Shown here: positions 16,829-27,688 of the stretch, piece by piece | Position numbering within the stretch: the first letter of the stretch is position 1 | Layout of the letters: every line of letters begins with the position of its first letter | Source: CAIOZW01 sp049317725 | GTDB taxonomy: Bacteria; Acidobacteriota; Blastocatellia; RBC074 | DNA length: 34,107 bases | Assembly: GCA_049317725.1 (NCBI GenBank) | Contig: JBMOHS010000019.1 | Span: forward strand, 1 to 34,107 | Direction of reading: 5' to 3' | Notes under the pieces: generated by a model | Told to the model about the DNA's origin: nothing | What the model saw: only the letters and a program-made list of their open reading frames with translations | The model's database searches: none | Translations under genes and position numbers: made by a program

Positions 16829-19279
16829 CTACTTTCTCAGCTCGACGATCGTCGCGCCTTGGCCTCCCTCGGCCGACACAGCCGGATGGAACGAGGCCAC
16901 GTGGGGGTGGTGCGAGAGAAGCTCGGCAATCGCCCGTTTCAAGGCACCAAGGCCAACACCGTGCACGATCCGCAAACGATCGTGATGGTCGAGCCAAGCC
17001 GCGTCGAGAAACTTGTCGACGGCAGCGGTGGCCTCATCGACCGTCCGGCCGATGACATTGAGCTCACTGCCGATCGCGGACGCGTCGGCGAGTGAGACGG
17101 AGACCCCTCGAGGGAGCACGATGGACCCCTTCCCGGTCGAGCCAGCCCGACCGCGGCGCGCCGGCACAGGACGCTCGATCAACCGCAGATTGTCCCGCTT
17201 CTCGCGAAAACGGAGCGCACCGATGCGGACGACGATCTCCTGTGGGCCGACCACTTCGACGACTCCCTCCTGCCCGAGAGAGAGAATCCGGACTCGGTCC
17301 TCGACCATCAGCTCCGCCGGTTCCGCCGGCTCCGGCAGTGTCGAAGGCTCGGCAGGGCCAAGACCCTCCCCTTCCGGACGGTTCGCCGAGTGGTCGAGAG
17401 CCCGGCGAACCTCGCGGGCCAACGTCGCCGCCTCCGCTTTCAACTCGACGGTCCGGCGCTCGATCTCGCGCCTTGTCCGACGCTCGTTGGCGGCATCCTC
17501 GATCGTCGCGGCAAACCGCTCGGCCCGCGCCGCGAAATCGGCGACCTGCTGCTTCATCGACTCGCGAAAGACGGCCTCGCGTGCCCGATCCCGTTCAAGA
17601 AACTCCAGTTCGAGCCGGGCAAATTTTTCGGCGACGGCGGCGCGCTCTTCTTCGAGTGCGGCCAGTCCCTGCTGCTGTGCGCCATACTGATCCTTGAGCC
17701 GACGGAGGTAGTCGCTGGCCTCGGCGCTGGCCGTCAGGACTCGACGTGCGGCCGCTTCGGTCATCTCCGTGGGAAGACCGAACCTTCTCGCGATCTCGAT
17801 CCCCGAGGATGCACCCGCCAATCCGGTCAGCAACCGATAGGTCGGTTTGAGCGTACGTTCGTCAAATTCGACAGAGGCATTGATGACCCCTGGCGTTGTC
17901 GTCGCATAGACCTTCAGCCCGCTGTAGTGGGTCGTGACGACGACGTGGGCGCCGTGCTGGCGAAAGTAGTCGACCATGGCGACGGCAAGGGCCGAACCCT
18001 CCTCCGGGTCGGTTCCCGTTCCCACCTCGTCGAGCAGAACCAGGGCAGGTGGGGCCAAGCGATCACTCATCTCCCGGATGTTGGCAACGTGGGCCGTAAA
18101 GGTCGAGAGATTGGCAGCAATCGACTGCTGATCCCCAATGTCGGTCAGGACTTGATCAAAGACCGGCAGGTCAGCGTCGACCGCTGGCACGTGCAATCCC
18201 GCTTGGGCCATCAGGACGAGGAGTCCGACAGTCTTGAGCACCACCGTCTTCCCACCCGCATTCGGACCACTGACCACCATGACGCGGCGTTCCGCGTCCA
18301 TGTCGAAGCTGATCGGGACAATCGACGCGCCCCCCTGACGCAGGTTTACCTCAAGAAGCGGGTGGCGTGCGTCGCGCAAGAGCAGCCGCCCGTGGGTATT
18401 GATGCGTGGCTCGATGGCCCGCTGGTCGATCGCCAACCGCGCTCGCGCCGAGAGGAGGTCGATCTCCCCAATCACCGTCGCCATCTGCGCCAGCGAATCC
18501 CGCTCGGCGCGCAGCTCCTCGGTCATCTGGAAGAGGACTTTGGCAACCTCGGCCTGCTCCAACTCGCGCAACCGGACCAACTCATTGTTCTGTTCGATCG
18601 TCTCAAGCGGCTCGACAAAGGCCGTCTGCCCGGAGGAAGACATGCCGTGGACGACGCCGGCCACTGCCCCCCGATTGTCGTTGCGAACCGGGATGACATA
18701 GCGGTCGTTGCGGATGGTGATGAACTCATCCCGCAGCGCGTGGGCCTCGTCCGCCCGTTTGAGAATCGATTCCAGCGACTTCTGAATCTGCGCGCGAAGA
18801 CGGCCCAACTGATACCGCACCTCCCGCAACCCTGGACTGGCAAAGTCCTCCACCTCCCCCGCCGGAGAGATCCGCCCCCGCATCCTTTGATGGAGCGGTC
18901 GGAGGTTCGGCAACGGCAGCGTCATCTGATAGATGAGCGGCAGGCGCGCTTCTTCCTCGCGAAAGGTCTCCCGCAACCCGCTCGCGATCGAGATCAAGCG
19001 CAGGAGGTTGAGAATTTCGAGCGGATCGAGCGCAATATCCGCGATCCGCAGCTTGGCCAGCGATGGCTCCGGGTCGGGCAGGTCGTGCAGATCGAGTGCG
19101 GTCCCCTGCTGCAGGTAAGCGACCCCTTCGGAGGTCTCGCGCAATCGTTGGACGATCGACGCAGCATCTCCGGACGGCCCGATCCCCGCGACCAGCCCTC
19201 TCCCCAGCGGCGTCCGGACCCGTTCGTGGAGCATGGCCTTGAGCTGATCAAATTCTAACGTCAGAATCGCGTCCTGCAT
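16829..19279 (-). CDS. mutS2: MutS2 ATPase/endonuclease
   Basis: MutS2 is a MutS homologue without mismatch-recognition domain I. It acts against homologous recombination and, in some bacteria, in ribosome collision rescue. The ATPase domain has Walker A GPNAGGKT (about residue 335) and Walker B LVLLDEVGTGTDP. The long coiled-coil segment rich in Glu/Arg/Ala follows. A C-terminal Smr nuclease domain (about 738-816) carries LNVIGRTVDEA and HGVGLGALK. Length is 816 residues from ATG 19279, preceded by GGAGG. An upstream GTG at 19312 would add 11 residues without similarity. It heads a minus-strand mutS2-dnaG-rpoD run behind a strong promoter. Confidence 0.94.
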   Translation of the reverse strand: MQDAILTLEFDQLKAMLHERVRTPLGRGLVAGIGPSGDAASIVQRLRETSEGVAYLQQGTALDLHDLPDPEPSLAKLRIADIALDPLEILNLLRLISIASGLRETFREEEARLPLIYQMTLPLPNLRPLHQRMRGRISPAGEVEDFASPGLREVRYQLGRLRAQIQKSLESILKRADEAHALRDEFITIRNDRYVIPVRNDNRGAVAGVVHGMSSSGQTAFVEPLETIEQNNELVRLRELEQAEVAKVLFQMTEELRAERDSLAQMATVIGEIDLLSARARLAIDQRAIEPRINTHGRLLLRDARHPLLEVNLRQGGASIVPISFDMDAERRVMVVSGPNAGGKTVVLKTVGLLVLMAQAGLHVPAVDADLPVFDQVLTDIGDQQSIAANLSTFTAHVANIREMSDRLAPPALVLLDEVGTGTDPEEGSALAVAMVDYFRQHGAHVVVTTHYSGLKVYATTTPGVINASVEFDERTLKPTYRLLTGLAGASSGIEIARRFGLPTEMTEAAARRVLTASAEASDYLRRLKDQYGAQQQGLAALEEERAAVAEKFARLELEFLERDRAREAVFRESMKQQVADFAARAERFAATIEDAANERRTRREIERRTVELKAEAATLAREVRRALDHSANRPEGEGLGPAEPSTLPEPAEPAELMVEDRVRILSLGQEGVVEVVGPQEIVVRIGALRFREKRDNLRLIERPVPARRGRAGSTGKGSIVLPRGVSVSLADASAIGSELNVIGRTVDEATAAVDKFLDAAWLDHHDRLRIVHGVGLGALKRAIAELLSHHPHVASFHPAVSAEGGQGATIVELRK

Positions 19280-19461
19280 GCCCCTCCACTTTCGCCCTTC
19301 GGCCAGTCGCACTGGCCACTCGATTCATCGATTCTTACCAGCGTCGCCGAGACCTGTCGCGGCTCCTCTTCGCAAATCCTGACGGCCCCCCACAAACGGA
19401 TCTGTCGTGAAGGGGTTGCGCAGTGACCTGAAACCTGATTGAAGCAGCGTCAAATTAATCG

Positions 19462-19490
19462 ATATTACGGACCTTCTCCTTTGCTGTCAA
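19462..19490 (-). promoter_or_regulatory. Near-consensus sigma-70 promoter upstream of mutS2
   Basis: On the minus strand, TTGACA (19485-19490) is a perfect -35 box. A 17-nt spacer follows, then TAATAT (19462-19467), a good -10 box. The predicted start near 19455 gives a leader of about 175 nt before mutS2 ATG 19279. This is the clearest promoter in the window and would drive mutS2, dnaG and possibly rpoD. Confidence 0.7.
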
Positions 19491-19546
19491 TCAACGAAAA
19501 TGGATAGGCGAGAATGGGCAACGCGTACAGGCAATCGGAAGAGACC

Positions 19547-20524
19547 TCAAGACCGGACCTGCCCACAACACTTTTTGTACTTTTTGCCGGATTGGCAGGG
19601 GCAAGGGTCGTTGCGCCCCGTCTTCCCCGCGTGGGAAGCAGGAGAGAGGGACACAGCTTTGGCAGGCGCGCGATAGAAATGAGCGAGCGAAGGCGGAACG
19701 GGGGCCGATCCGATGCGAGGATCTCCTTGCTCGCGAAGGGCTTCGAGACGGGCGTGGAGATCGGGCCGCTTCCAGAGGGCTTGGCGCCGGGCAATCTCCC
19801 GTGGACGATAGAACCAGAGCAGGTCGCGACGGAAGAAGTCGGCTTTTGCTTGCGGGTCGCGATAGTCTCCAACCTCCCTCCAAGAGCCGACCCGCTCGGG
19901 CAGGACCCGGCCCGCACGATAGGCCTTTTCGACGACAGGGAGGCTCGACGACCAATCGAGATAGAGCAAGGGCGGAACGATCGCACTGAGAAATCCGAGG
20001 TCTGTCTCCCCCTCATCGTTCAGCCAAGATTGGAAGAGACGGAGGATCGCGGCTCGCTGAGAAGGATCCTCGTGGGCAATCAAGGCGAGGGCCGTCGCCG
20101 CTTCGGCACGGGCCTCACTGGAGTCCGGGCTGTCGATCCAGGCTCCACGCAATCCGCCAATCCATTCGATGAGGGGCTCGACTGCGGCTGGCCCCATCTG
20201 AGCGAGAAGGGTCGGCCAATGCCCATGGAGCCAGTCATACTCGGCAAAATAAGAAGGAAGAATCCCGTCAATCAGGTCGGGGAGAACCTGCGGATTCCGG
20301 CTCAAACTGAGCAGGGTCACCGCGTGAAAGACCAGCCAGTACTGATCTCCCTGGCCTTCATACCAGGCGTCCTCGTCGCGCACGACCTGGATGAGGATCG
20401 GAAGGATCGAGTCACCCGCTTGGCGGATGTCTTCCAGATCCTCGACGGTCAAGCGGTCTCCGAGCTGCAGCAGTCGCTCGACCAGCCGATCGTCATACCG
20501 CAGTGTCGTCCCCTCAACCGTCAT
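19547..20524 (-). CDS. DUF1186 protein with C-terminal SEC-C zinc motif
   Basis: This is a 325-residue cytoplasmic protein. The first 200 residues are helical with HEAT-like repeats (ILPILIQVVRD, VLPDLIDGILPS, AVEPLIEWIG), consistent with DUF1186. The C-terminus, about residues 303-321, is a complete SEC-C zinc-binding motif with CPC and CC (GRNDPCPCQSGKKYKKCCG), as at the end of SecA. The function of DUF1186 proteins is not established; SEC-C suggests binding to a ribosome, SecB-like or nucleic acid partner. ATG 20524 is preceded by GGAGGGG and lies 12 nt after the gyrB stop, so the two are almost certainly co-transcribed. Confidence 0.82.
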   Translation of the reverse strand: MTVEGTTLRYDDRLVERLLQLGDRLTVEDLEDIRQAGDSILPILIQVVRDEDAWYEGQGDQYWLVFHAVTLLSLSRNPQVLPDLIDGILPSYFAEYDWLHGHWPTLLAQMGPAAVEPLIEWIGGLRGAWIDSPDSSEARAEAATALALIAHEDPSQRAAILRLFQSWLNDEGETDLGFLSAIVPPLLYLDWSSSLPVVEKAYRAGRVLPERVGSWREVGDYRDPQAKADFFRRDLLWFYRPREIARRQALWKRPDLHARLEALREQGDPRIGSAPVPPSLAHFYRAPAKAVSLSPASHAGKTGRNDPCPCQSGKKYKKCCGQVRS

Positions 20525-20536
20525 ACCCCTCCGGCA

Positions 20537-23071
<2,535 letters not shown>

Positions 23072-23218
23072 ATACTCCCTATCGAATCACTGACGGTTCC
23101 TCGGCCCATCCAGTGGAACCGGATCGTCCGCTTCGCAGCGGACTGAAGGGGTCTCTTCCCACTCCCATTCCTGCCACCCGCCTCTCACCGGCAGGATGCA
23201 GATGGTCACCCCCCGCGC

Positions 23219-24319
23219 TCAAGAAGAGGTGGTTTCGATCCGTCCTGCGACCACCTCGTGGAGGGTCGCCCGTTCGCGGTAGAGGGTGGCCAGAGAGCGC
23301 TTGGAGGTAGAGACAATGGTTTGGGTCTTCTCCGCCAAGTAGTCGAGCAGGATCTCGATCCTGGTGCGGTCCAGTTCGGCATCAAGGTCGTCGATCAGGA
23401 AGATCGGATATTCTTCAAACGATTGATAGTACACCTGAAGCTGCGCCAGATCAAGAATGAGCAGGGCACTGCGCTGCTGACCCGCACTCCCGAAACGGGC
23501 CAGTTCCCGGCCGTCGCCAAGGATCTCAAGGTCATCTCGATGGGGCCCAACCAGCGCATACCCCACGGCCATCTCGTTCCGCAGGCGAAGGGCGAGCCGC
23601 TCGCGGAGCAGTTCGGCATAGGAGGCGAGGTCCCCCTTCCCTTCGAGGGAGGATCGGTACCGGACGCGGATCTCCTCTCCGCGAAAGAGGGTCGGGTCGA
23701 CTGCCGCCTGGAGGCGTTCTACATAGTCGAGTCGGGCGGCATGGATCACCGCCCCCAGCCGCACCAGTTGATCGTTCCAGGGCTCAATCAGGGAGAGGTA
23801 CCGCAGCGGGGTCGCCTCTTCGGAGGCTTGTCGGAGCAACGCATTCTTCTGCTTGAGGGCCCGATTGTAGTCGTTGAGGGCCGCGAGGTGGGACGGCTGG
23901 ACGGAAAAGACTCCCCGGTCCAGAAAGCGGCGACGAGATTCGGGGGCTCCACGAACAATCTCCATCTCATCGGCGGTGAAAGCGATTGAGACGCAATGGC
24001 CGAGAAATCGGGAGGTTGCCTCGCGCTTCCCGTTGAGAAATGTCTGTTTGAGAGAGCCTTGCAGCAGGACCTGCAGCTCGCGCGTCAGCCCTCCCCGTGC
24101 GACGATCCCACGGAGGATCGCTTCCCTCGCTTGGTAGGCAATCGCGTCCCGCGGCGTCGTCGTCCGAAAGGAACGTGTCGTTGCCAGGAGATGAATCGCT
24201 TCGAGCCAGCCCGTCTTGCCCTGGGCATTGGCCCCGTGCAGGATGTTCAAGCCAGGGGCCAAGGTCAGCGTCCCTTGCAAATTCCGAAAATCGACCGCTT
24301 CAAGCCGGGTCAGATGCAT
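23219..24319 (-). CDS. recF: RecF, recombination mediator
   Basis: RecF is an SMC-like ABC ATPase that, with RecO and RecR, loads RecA at single-strand gaps. The N-terminus MHLTRLEAVDFRNLQ and Walker A HGANAQGKT (about residues 29-37) are diagnostic. The signature-like FGSAGQQRSALLILDLAQ and Walker B region IFLIDDLDAELDR complete the ATPase. Length is 366 residues, as expected. ATG 24319 is the natural start. It precedes gyrB with a 147-bp gap, the usual recF-gyrB order, but dnaA and dnaN are not upstream within this window. Confidence 0.95.
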   Translation of the reverse strand: MHLTRLEAVDFRNLQGTLTLAPGLNILHGANAQGKTGWLEAIHLLATTRSFRTTTPRDAIAYQAREAILRGIVARGGLTRELQVLLQGSLKQTFLNGKREATSRFLGHCVSIAFTADEMEIVRGAPESRRRFLDRGVFSVQPSHLAALNDYNRALKQKNALLRQASEEATPLRYLSLIEPWNDQLVRLGAVIHAARLDYVERLQAAVDPTLFRGEEIRVRYRSSLEGKGDLASYAELLRERLALRLRNEMAVGYALVGPHRDDLEILGDGRELARFGSAGQQRSALLILDLAQLQVYYQSFEEYPIFLIDDLDAELDRTRIEILLDYLAEKTQTIVSTSKRSLATLYRERATLHEVVAGRIETTSS

Positions 24320-24428
24320 AAGGTCCCTATTCTACTCCATCAGCGGTCAATTGTCCGGTCGCCTCTTCCCATCTTGAAAACTCTTGGAAACGCCCACCCC
24401 TGGTTGCCCCCAAGGGCACCGGTTCGCG

Positions 24429-24484
24429 CTTGGAGTTGAATCTCAAGCGTCGGTCGGGTACCGTACCTCCCGAGGTACTCCAAG
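24429..24484 (+). promoter_or_regulatory. Nested inverted repeats abutting a start codon
   Basis: CTTGGAGT (24429-24436) pairs with ACTCCAAG (24477-24484), whose last base is immediately before ATG 24485. Inside it, GTACCT (24463-24468) pairs with AGGTAC (24473-24478) around a CCCG loop. The two arms share two bases, so the folds partly compete. No Shine-Dalgarno sequence is present before ATG 24485. It could hold the start region in a structure or be a protein-binding site. Confidence 0.45.
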
Positions 24485-24964
24485 ATGGGCGCTGATCGAC
24501 GACAATTCCTGGCCGGCTCCCTGCTCGCCGCTGGTGGCGGAATGGTCCCACGCCTGCCTCTCGATGCCAACCTTGCCACTCCCCAGACCGTGACGCTCCG
24601 TGGCCAGATCCTCTGTCTCACTGAAGAGCTGGAGACGAAGTTCCAAGTCGTCCCGGACTGTCAGACACGGGGACACCTCTATGCCCTCCGCACTGCTGAC
24701 CGGCTGACCTATCCCATCCTCCCTACCGATAGCGCTGCCGCCGTCTGGCTCGATTCGCGCTTTCGGACCCGCGAACTGCAGGTCATTGGCCGTCTCTTCC
24801 CCTCCCTTCCCTTCCTTGAGGTGATCAAATTCCAGACTTGGCGCGAGGGGGTCCTCTTCGATCTTCACTACTTCTGCGATGTCTGCATGATCCGCAGTCA
24901 CAAGCCCGGCCCTTGTGACTGCTGCCAGGATCCTGTCCTCCTCCGCGAATCGATCCCTCAATAA
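24485..24964 (+). CDS. Small Tat-like exported protein with a C-terminal Cys motif
   Basis: This is a 159-residue protein beginning MGADRRQFLAGSLLAAGGG, a twin-arginine-type signal (RRQFL) with a short hydrophobic stretch. The C-terminus has C131-x2-C134 and C144-x-C146-C147 in the segment CDVCMIRSHKPGPCDCC, a likely zinc or other metal site or a disulfide cluster. C44 and C59 lie in the middle domain (LRGQILCLTEEL). Similar short proteins with a PGPCxCC tail seem familiar from other environmental bacteria, but I know no function for them. ATG 24485 is chosen because the Tat motif needs it, though no ribosome site is visible and the bases before it form a hairpin arm. It is divergent from recF. 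Confidence 0.7.
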   Translation: MGADRRQFLAGSLLAAGGGMVPRLPLDANLATPQTVTLRGQILCLTEELETKFQVVPDCQTRGHLYALRTADRLTYPILPTDSAAAVWLDSRFRTRELQVIGRLFPSLPFLEVIKFQTWREGVLFDLHYFCDVCMIRSHKPGPCDCCQDPVLLRESIPQ

Positions 24965-25025
24965 CACCTCCCTCAATCGTTACCTTTTTGCCACACTTTC
25001 GTTAGACGAGCAGAACCTTACATCG

Positions 25026-25055
25026 TTGTCAGGTATGTCGGGCGTATGTTAGCCT
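25026..25055 (+). promoter_or_regulatory. Candidate promoter/operator of the Rrf2 regulator
   Basis: TTGTCA (25026-25031) is followed 18 nt later by TAGCCT with an extended -10 TGT just before it (25047-25055). Two copies of TATGT (25034-25038 and 25045-25049) lie in the spacer 11 bp apart, on one face of the helix. Such an arrangement could be an autoregulatory Rrf2 site, but the -10 box is weak. Confidence 0.3.
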
Positions 25056-25106
25056 CACAGCTTGCTGAGAGAAGGCAATGGACCGGCGTAGACGAGGGCG
25101 GCAGAA

Positions 25107-25604
25107 GTGAAGATAACAGCACAGGAAGAGTACGGATTGAGATGCATTTTGCAACTGGCCCGGGGGCAGGGGTTGGGAGGGGTGGGAGAGTCCGGGAGTG
25201 CGCTCCAGGTGCGAGAGATCGCCGAGCGGGAGGGTTTATCCCTCGCCTATGTCGAGAAGATTCTTTGGACGCTGAGCCGGAGTGGGCTGGTTGAGAGCCT
25301 GCGGGGACCGCGCGGTGGCTACCGGTTGACGCGGCGCGCGGAAGAGATCTCGATCGGGGAGGTGATGCGCGCCCTGGGGGGGATCCCCTCCGAAGATGAG
25401 ATCTGCGCCCAGTTTACGGGAAACCAAGAGACCTGCGTCCACCACCAAGGTTGTGGGTTGCGGCCCGTCTGGGCGAGCATCACCGATTTTGTGCATCAGG
25501 TCTTCGACAAGATTCCGATCACCGACCTCTTGCGACAGGGTGCGGACGGTCAGTATGTGCAGTTGACTGGAAGGATGACAACCGATTCAAAGATGGCGTT
25601 TTGA
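25107..25604 (+). CDS. Rrf2-family regulator with putative Fe-S cysteines (IscR/SufR-like)
   Basis: This is a 165-residue winged-helix regulator. The N-terminus MKITAQEEYGLRCILQLAR and QVREIAEREGLSLAYVEKILWTL form the DNA-binding domain, and GPRGGYRL forms the wing. Three cysteines C100, C110 and C116 fit the Fe-S ligand triad of IscR-type proteins (here C-x9-C-x5-C). It should sense Fe-S status and repress or activate suf genes. An unusual Gly-rich loop (residues about 20-32) is inserted before the recognition helices and is encoded by a G-run tract. The start is GTG 25107. It lies upstream of the suf locus but is separated from sufB by a membrane-protein gene. Confidence 0.88.
   Translation: MKITAQEEYGLRCILQLARGQGLGGVGESGSALQVREIAEREGLSLAYVEKILWTLSRSGLVESLRGPRGGYRLTRRAEEISIGEVMRALGGIPSEDEICAQFTGNQETCVHHQGCGLRPVWASITDFVHQVFDKIPITDLLRQGADGQYVQLTGRMTTDSKMAF
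25162..25186 (+). other. G-quadruplex-type motif inside the Rrf2 gene
   Basis: Five G-runs of at least three bases (lengths 5, 4, 3, 4, 3) are separated by loops of 1-2 nt on the coding strand, at 25162-25186. They encode the Gly-rich insertion in the N-terminal domain. Very short loops predict a stable quadruplex in DNA or mRNA. Confidence 0.7.
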
Positions 25605-25675
25605 AGACGTGCTCTCGATCATTCAAAAACTGACAATTTGACCTTCACCTGAAGGTGCACCAGACCCGGAACTAA

Positions 25676-27631
25676 ATGGCCTCGCGAACGCTGACATTGA
25701 TGCAATCTCTTGGGTATAAAGCCCCAGCCGGGCCTTGGTTTGGCCTTGATGCAAACATTGCGCCGGCTCCTTGGTCGGCAGTTTTGTCGGTCGCGATGAT
25801 TCTGGGCGTCGCCAGGCTGGGCAATTGGTTGATCAGTCGTTTGAACCTGCCAACCGTGAATCAATCCTCCCTGTGGCAGTACGTGGCACCAATCGTTGGA
25901 GCAGGATTCCTGATGGCAGCTTGCTATCCATTGGCGCTGCTCGGGGTCTTTCCACGAGAAATCGAGCGCTGGGTAGCTTGGCCGCTGGTGATGATGGGGA
26001 TTTGGCAAGGCCTGACTTGGCTGTCTCAATTTCGTCACGGTAATCTTTCACCGTCCCGTTGGGCAATGATCGGTTGGGAATTGAGGAGCGTCAGAGGATC
26101 ATCAGTGGTTATTGCGGTGCTGGTCGGCGGCTTGGGCATGTTGGCGCTGGCTCCGATCACCGATGCCGACTCCCTCGCCTACCACGTCAGTGTCGCGATT
26201 GGGGTGTTGAATACTGGGGCTTTTCCCACTGCCCCAGAGTGGTTTCAAGGCCGTCTCGCTGGTGCCGGGGAGGTTCTGATCGGGGTTGGTCTATCGATCG
26301 GCGCCGAGCAGTTTGGTTCTTTGCTCCAGTTTCTCGGCCTGGTTGGAATCATTGGTGTCGTGCGACACGGGGGATGGACTGACAAGAATCATCAGATGCT
26401 TGCGCTGCTTGCGCTGCTCTCTTGTCCGGTCCTGATTCCTCACGTCGCTTCACCCAAGCCTTTTCTCTTGCCGATCGCCATGACAACGACGGCTCTCTAT
26501 TTGGCCATAACCTTTCTGAATCGTCGAGATCAGCCGGCCAAGGGCGATCGTCGTATCCAAATCTACATCTTGGTCTGTCTGCTGGTCATGACGGCATCGA
26601 CCAACAAGTTGAATTTTCTACTGAGTGGTGGGTTGGTTGGCCTGATGGCGTTTGGAATCATGTGGCGTCAAGGCCTCGGCTGGGCGGCTACCGGTTGGGG
26701 TCTGGCAGCATTCGGGTTGATCATGCTCCCCCCTGCTCTTTGGAAAAACGCCCATTACGGGGGGGCCTTGTGGGAAGCGATTGTAACCCCATTTCCTGGA
26801 GAATGGCCGGGGAGACAAGCCTTCCTCGATTATCTGTTAGCTTACCGCGATTCGTCGTGGCCATTTCCAATGTCCCTGATGGTTCCAGAAGGATTGGGAA
26901 CGCTGACGACCGTCCTCGGGCTGGCATCCCTGCTGTTTATTCTGCTTCCTTGTGCAATTCGTGAATCAGGATCCAGCAGAATTTTTGCGTCGATGGCGCT
27001 CGTTTTGGCGCTGGTTGCGTCATTCCTCGGCCAGAAGACCAGCCGCTTCTACCTCGAGCCCTTGACTTGGGTACTGCTGGCTCTTCTGGCTTGGGCAACA
27101 AACCAAAAGAGACAACTTCCCGGGTGGGTGAGGATCTTGGTCTACGGGCAAGTATTGGCGAGTGCCGTGATCATCATCACGGGAATCGCCACGCTCTCGG
27201 TGGGTGCCGTGTCAAACCGTCTGCGGCATGACGTGATGATGCGTCACGCTTCTGGTTATCAAGCCATGAATTGGGTCGACCAAGTCGCCCCTGAAGATGC
27301 CCGGATCATTTCAAGCATCCGCTCGATCGGACTTCTGCCACGCTATCCCATCTCTTACGACTGGGATACCTACGTGAAAGGCGATACTGAGAGGGGAACT
27401 TACGAGGCCCTTGTGGCGCGTCAATGTCCGAATTACTTCCTGGTAGAGACGGAAGTTGGCCAACGGCCGTCGTTGCTCGATCAGGGGCTGCGTGTTTCGG
27501 CAGGTCCAGCGACAGTCTACAAGGCAACCCGCAACCCATTCAACTCGGGAAGTAAGTCGCAGGCTTGGCTTTTACGACTTGCTCAGCCGCCGTGTGAAAA
27601 TATGAAGAGATCAAAGGGGGCAGATCTTTGA
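25676..27631 (+). CDS. Large polytopic membrane protein, GT-C glycosyltransferase-like
   Basis: This is a 651-residue integral inner-membrane protein with roughly 11-13 hydrophobic segments and a soluble C-terminal part of about 130 residues. In the first third, near residues 160-172, ITDADSLAYHVSVA resembles the acidic motif (D-x-L-x-YH) in the first large external loop of GT-C superfamily enzymes, which use lipid-linked sugars. The overall form resembles uncharacterised families such as DUF1420, but I cannot assign it. ATG 25676 has no good ribosome site; a second ATG at codon 9 is an alternative. Hand inspection suggests lower GC than neighbouring genes. The gene separates the Rrf2 regulator from sufB and has no evident link to Fe-S assembly, so it may be a later insertion. 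Confidence 0.75.
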   Translation: MASRTLTLMQSLGYKAPAGPWFGLDANIAPAPWSAVLSVAMILGVARLGNWLISRLNLPTVNQSSLWQYVAPIVGAGFLMAACYPLALLGVFPREIERWVAWPLVMMGIWQGLTWLSQFRHGNLSPSRWAMIGWELRSVRGSSVVIAVLVGGLGMLALAPITDADSLAYHVSVAIGVLNTGAFPTAPEWFQGRLAGAGEVLIGVGLSIGAEQFGSLLQFLGLVGIIGVVRHGGWTDKNHQMLALLALLSCPVLIPHVASPKPFLLPIAMTTTALYLAITFLNRRDQPAKGDRRIQIYILVCLLVMTASTNKLNFLLSGGLVGLMAFGIMWRQGLGWAATGWGLAAFGLIMLPPALWKNAHYGGALWEAIVTPFPGEWPGRQAFLDYLLAYRDSSWPFPMSLMVPEGLGTLTTVLGLASLLFILLPCAIRESGSSRIFASMALVLALVASFLGQKTSRFYLEPLTWVLLALLAWATNQKRQLPGWVRILVYGQVLASAVIIITGIATLSVGAVSNRLRHDVMMRHASGYQAMNWVDQVAPEDARIISSIRSIGLLPRYPISYDWDTYVKGDTERGTYEALVARQCPNYFLVETEVGQRPSLLDQGLRVSAGPATVYKATRNPFNSGSKSQAWLLRLAQPPCENMKRSKGADL

Positions 27632-27688
27632 TTTCGATGATGAGAATGAATGTTTGATCCAGTTGCAATAAGCTATTGAGTAACAGAA

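Noticed and set aside
17390..19258. A plus-strand open frame of 622 codons antisense to mutS2
   Set aside because: It is a shadow of the MutS2 reading frame with no recognisable domains.
24320..24484. Possible replication origin next to recF/gyrB
   Set aside because: I saw no TTATCCACA-like DnaA boxes and no AT-rich unwinding region, and dnaA and dnaN are absent.
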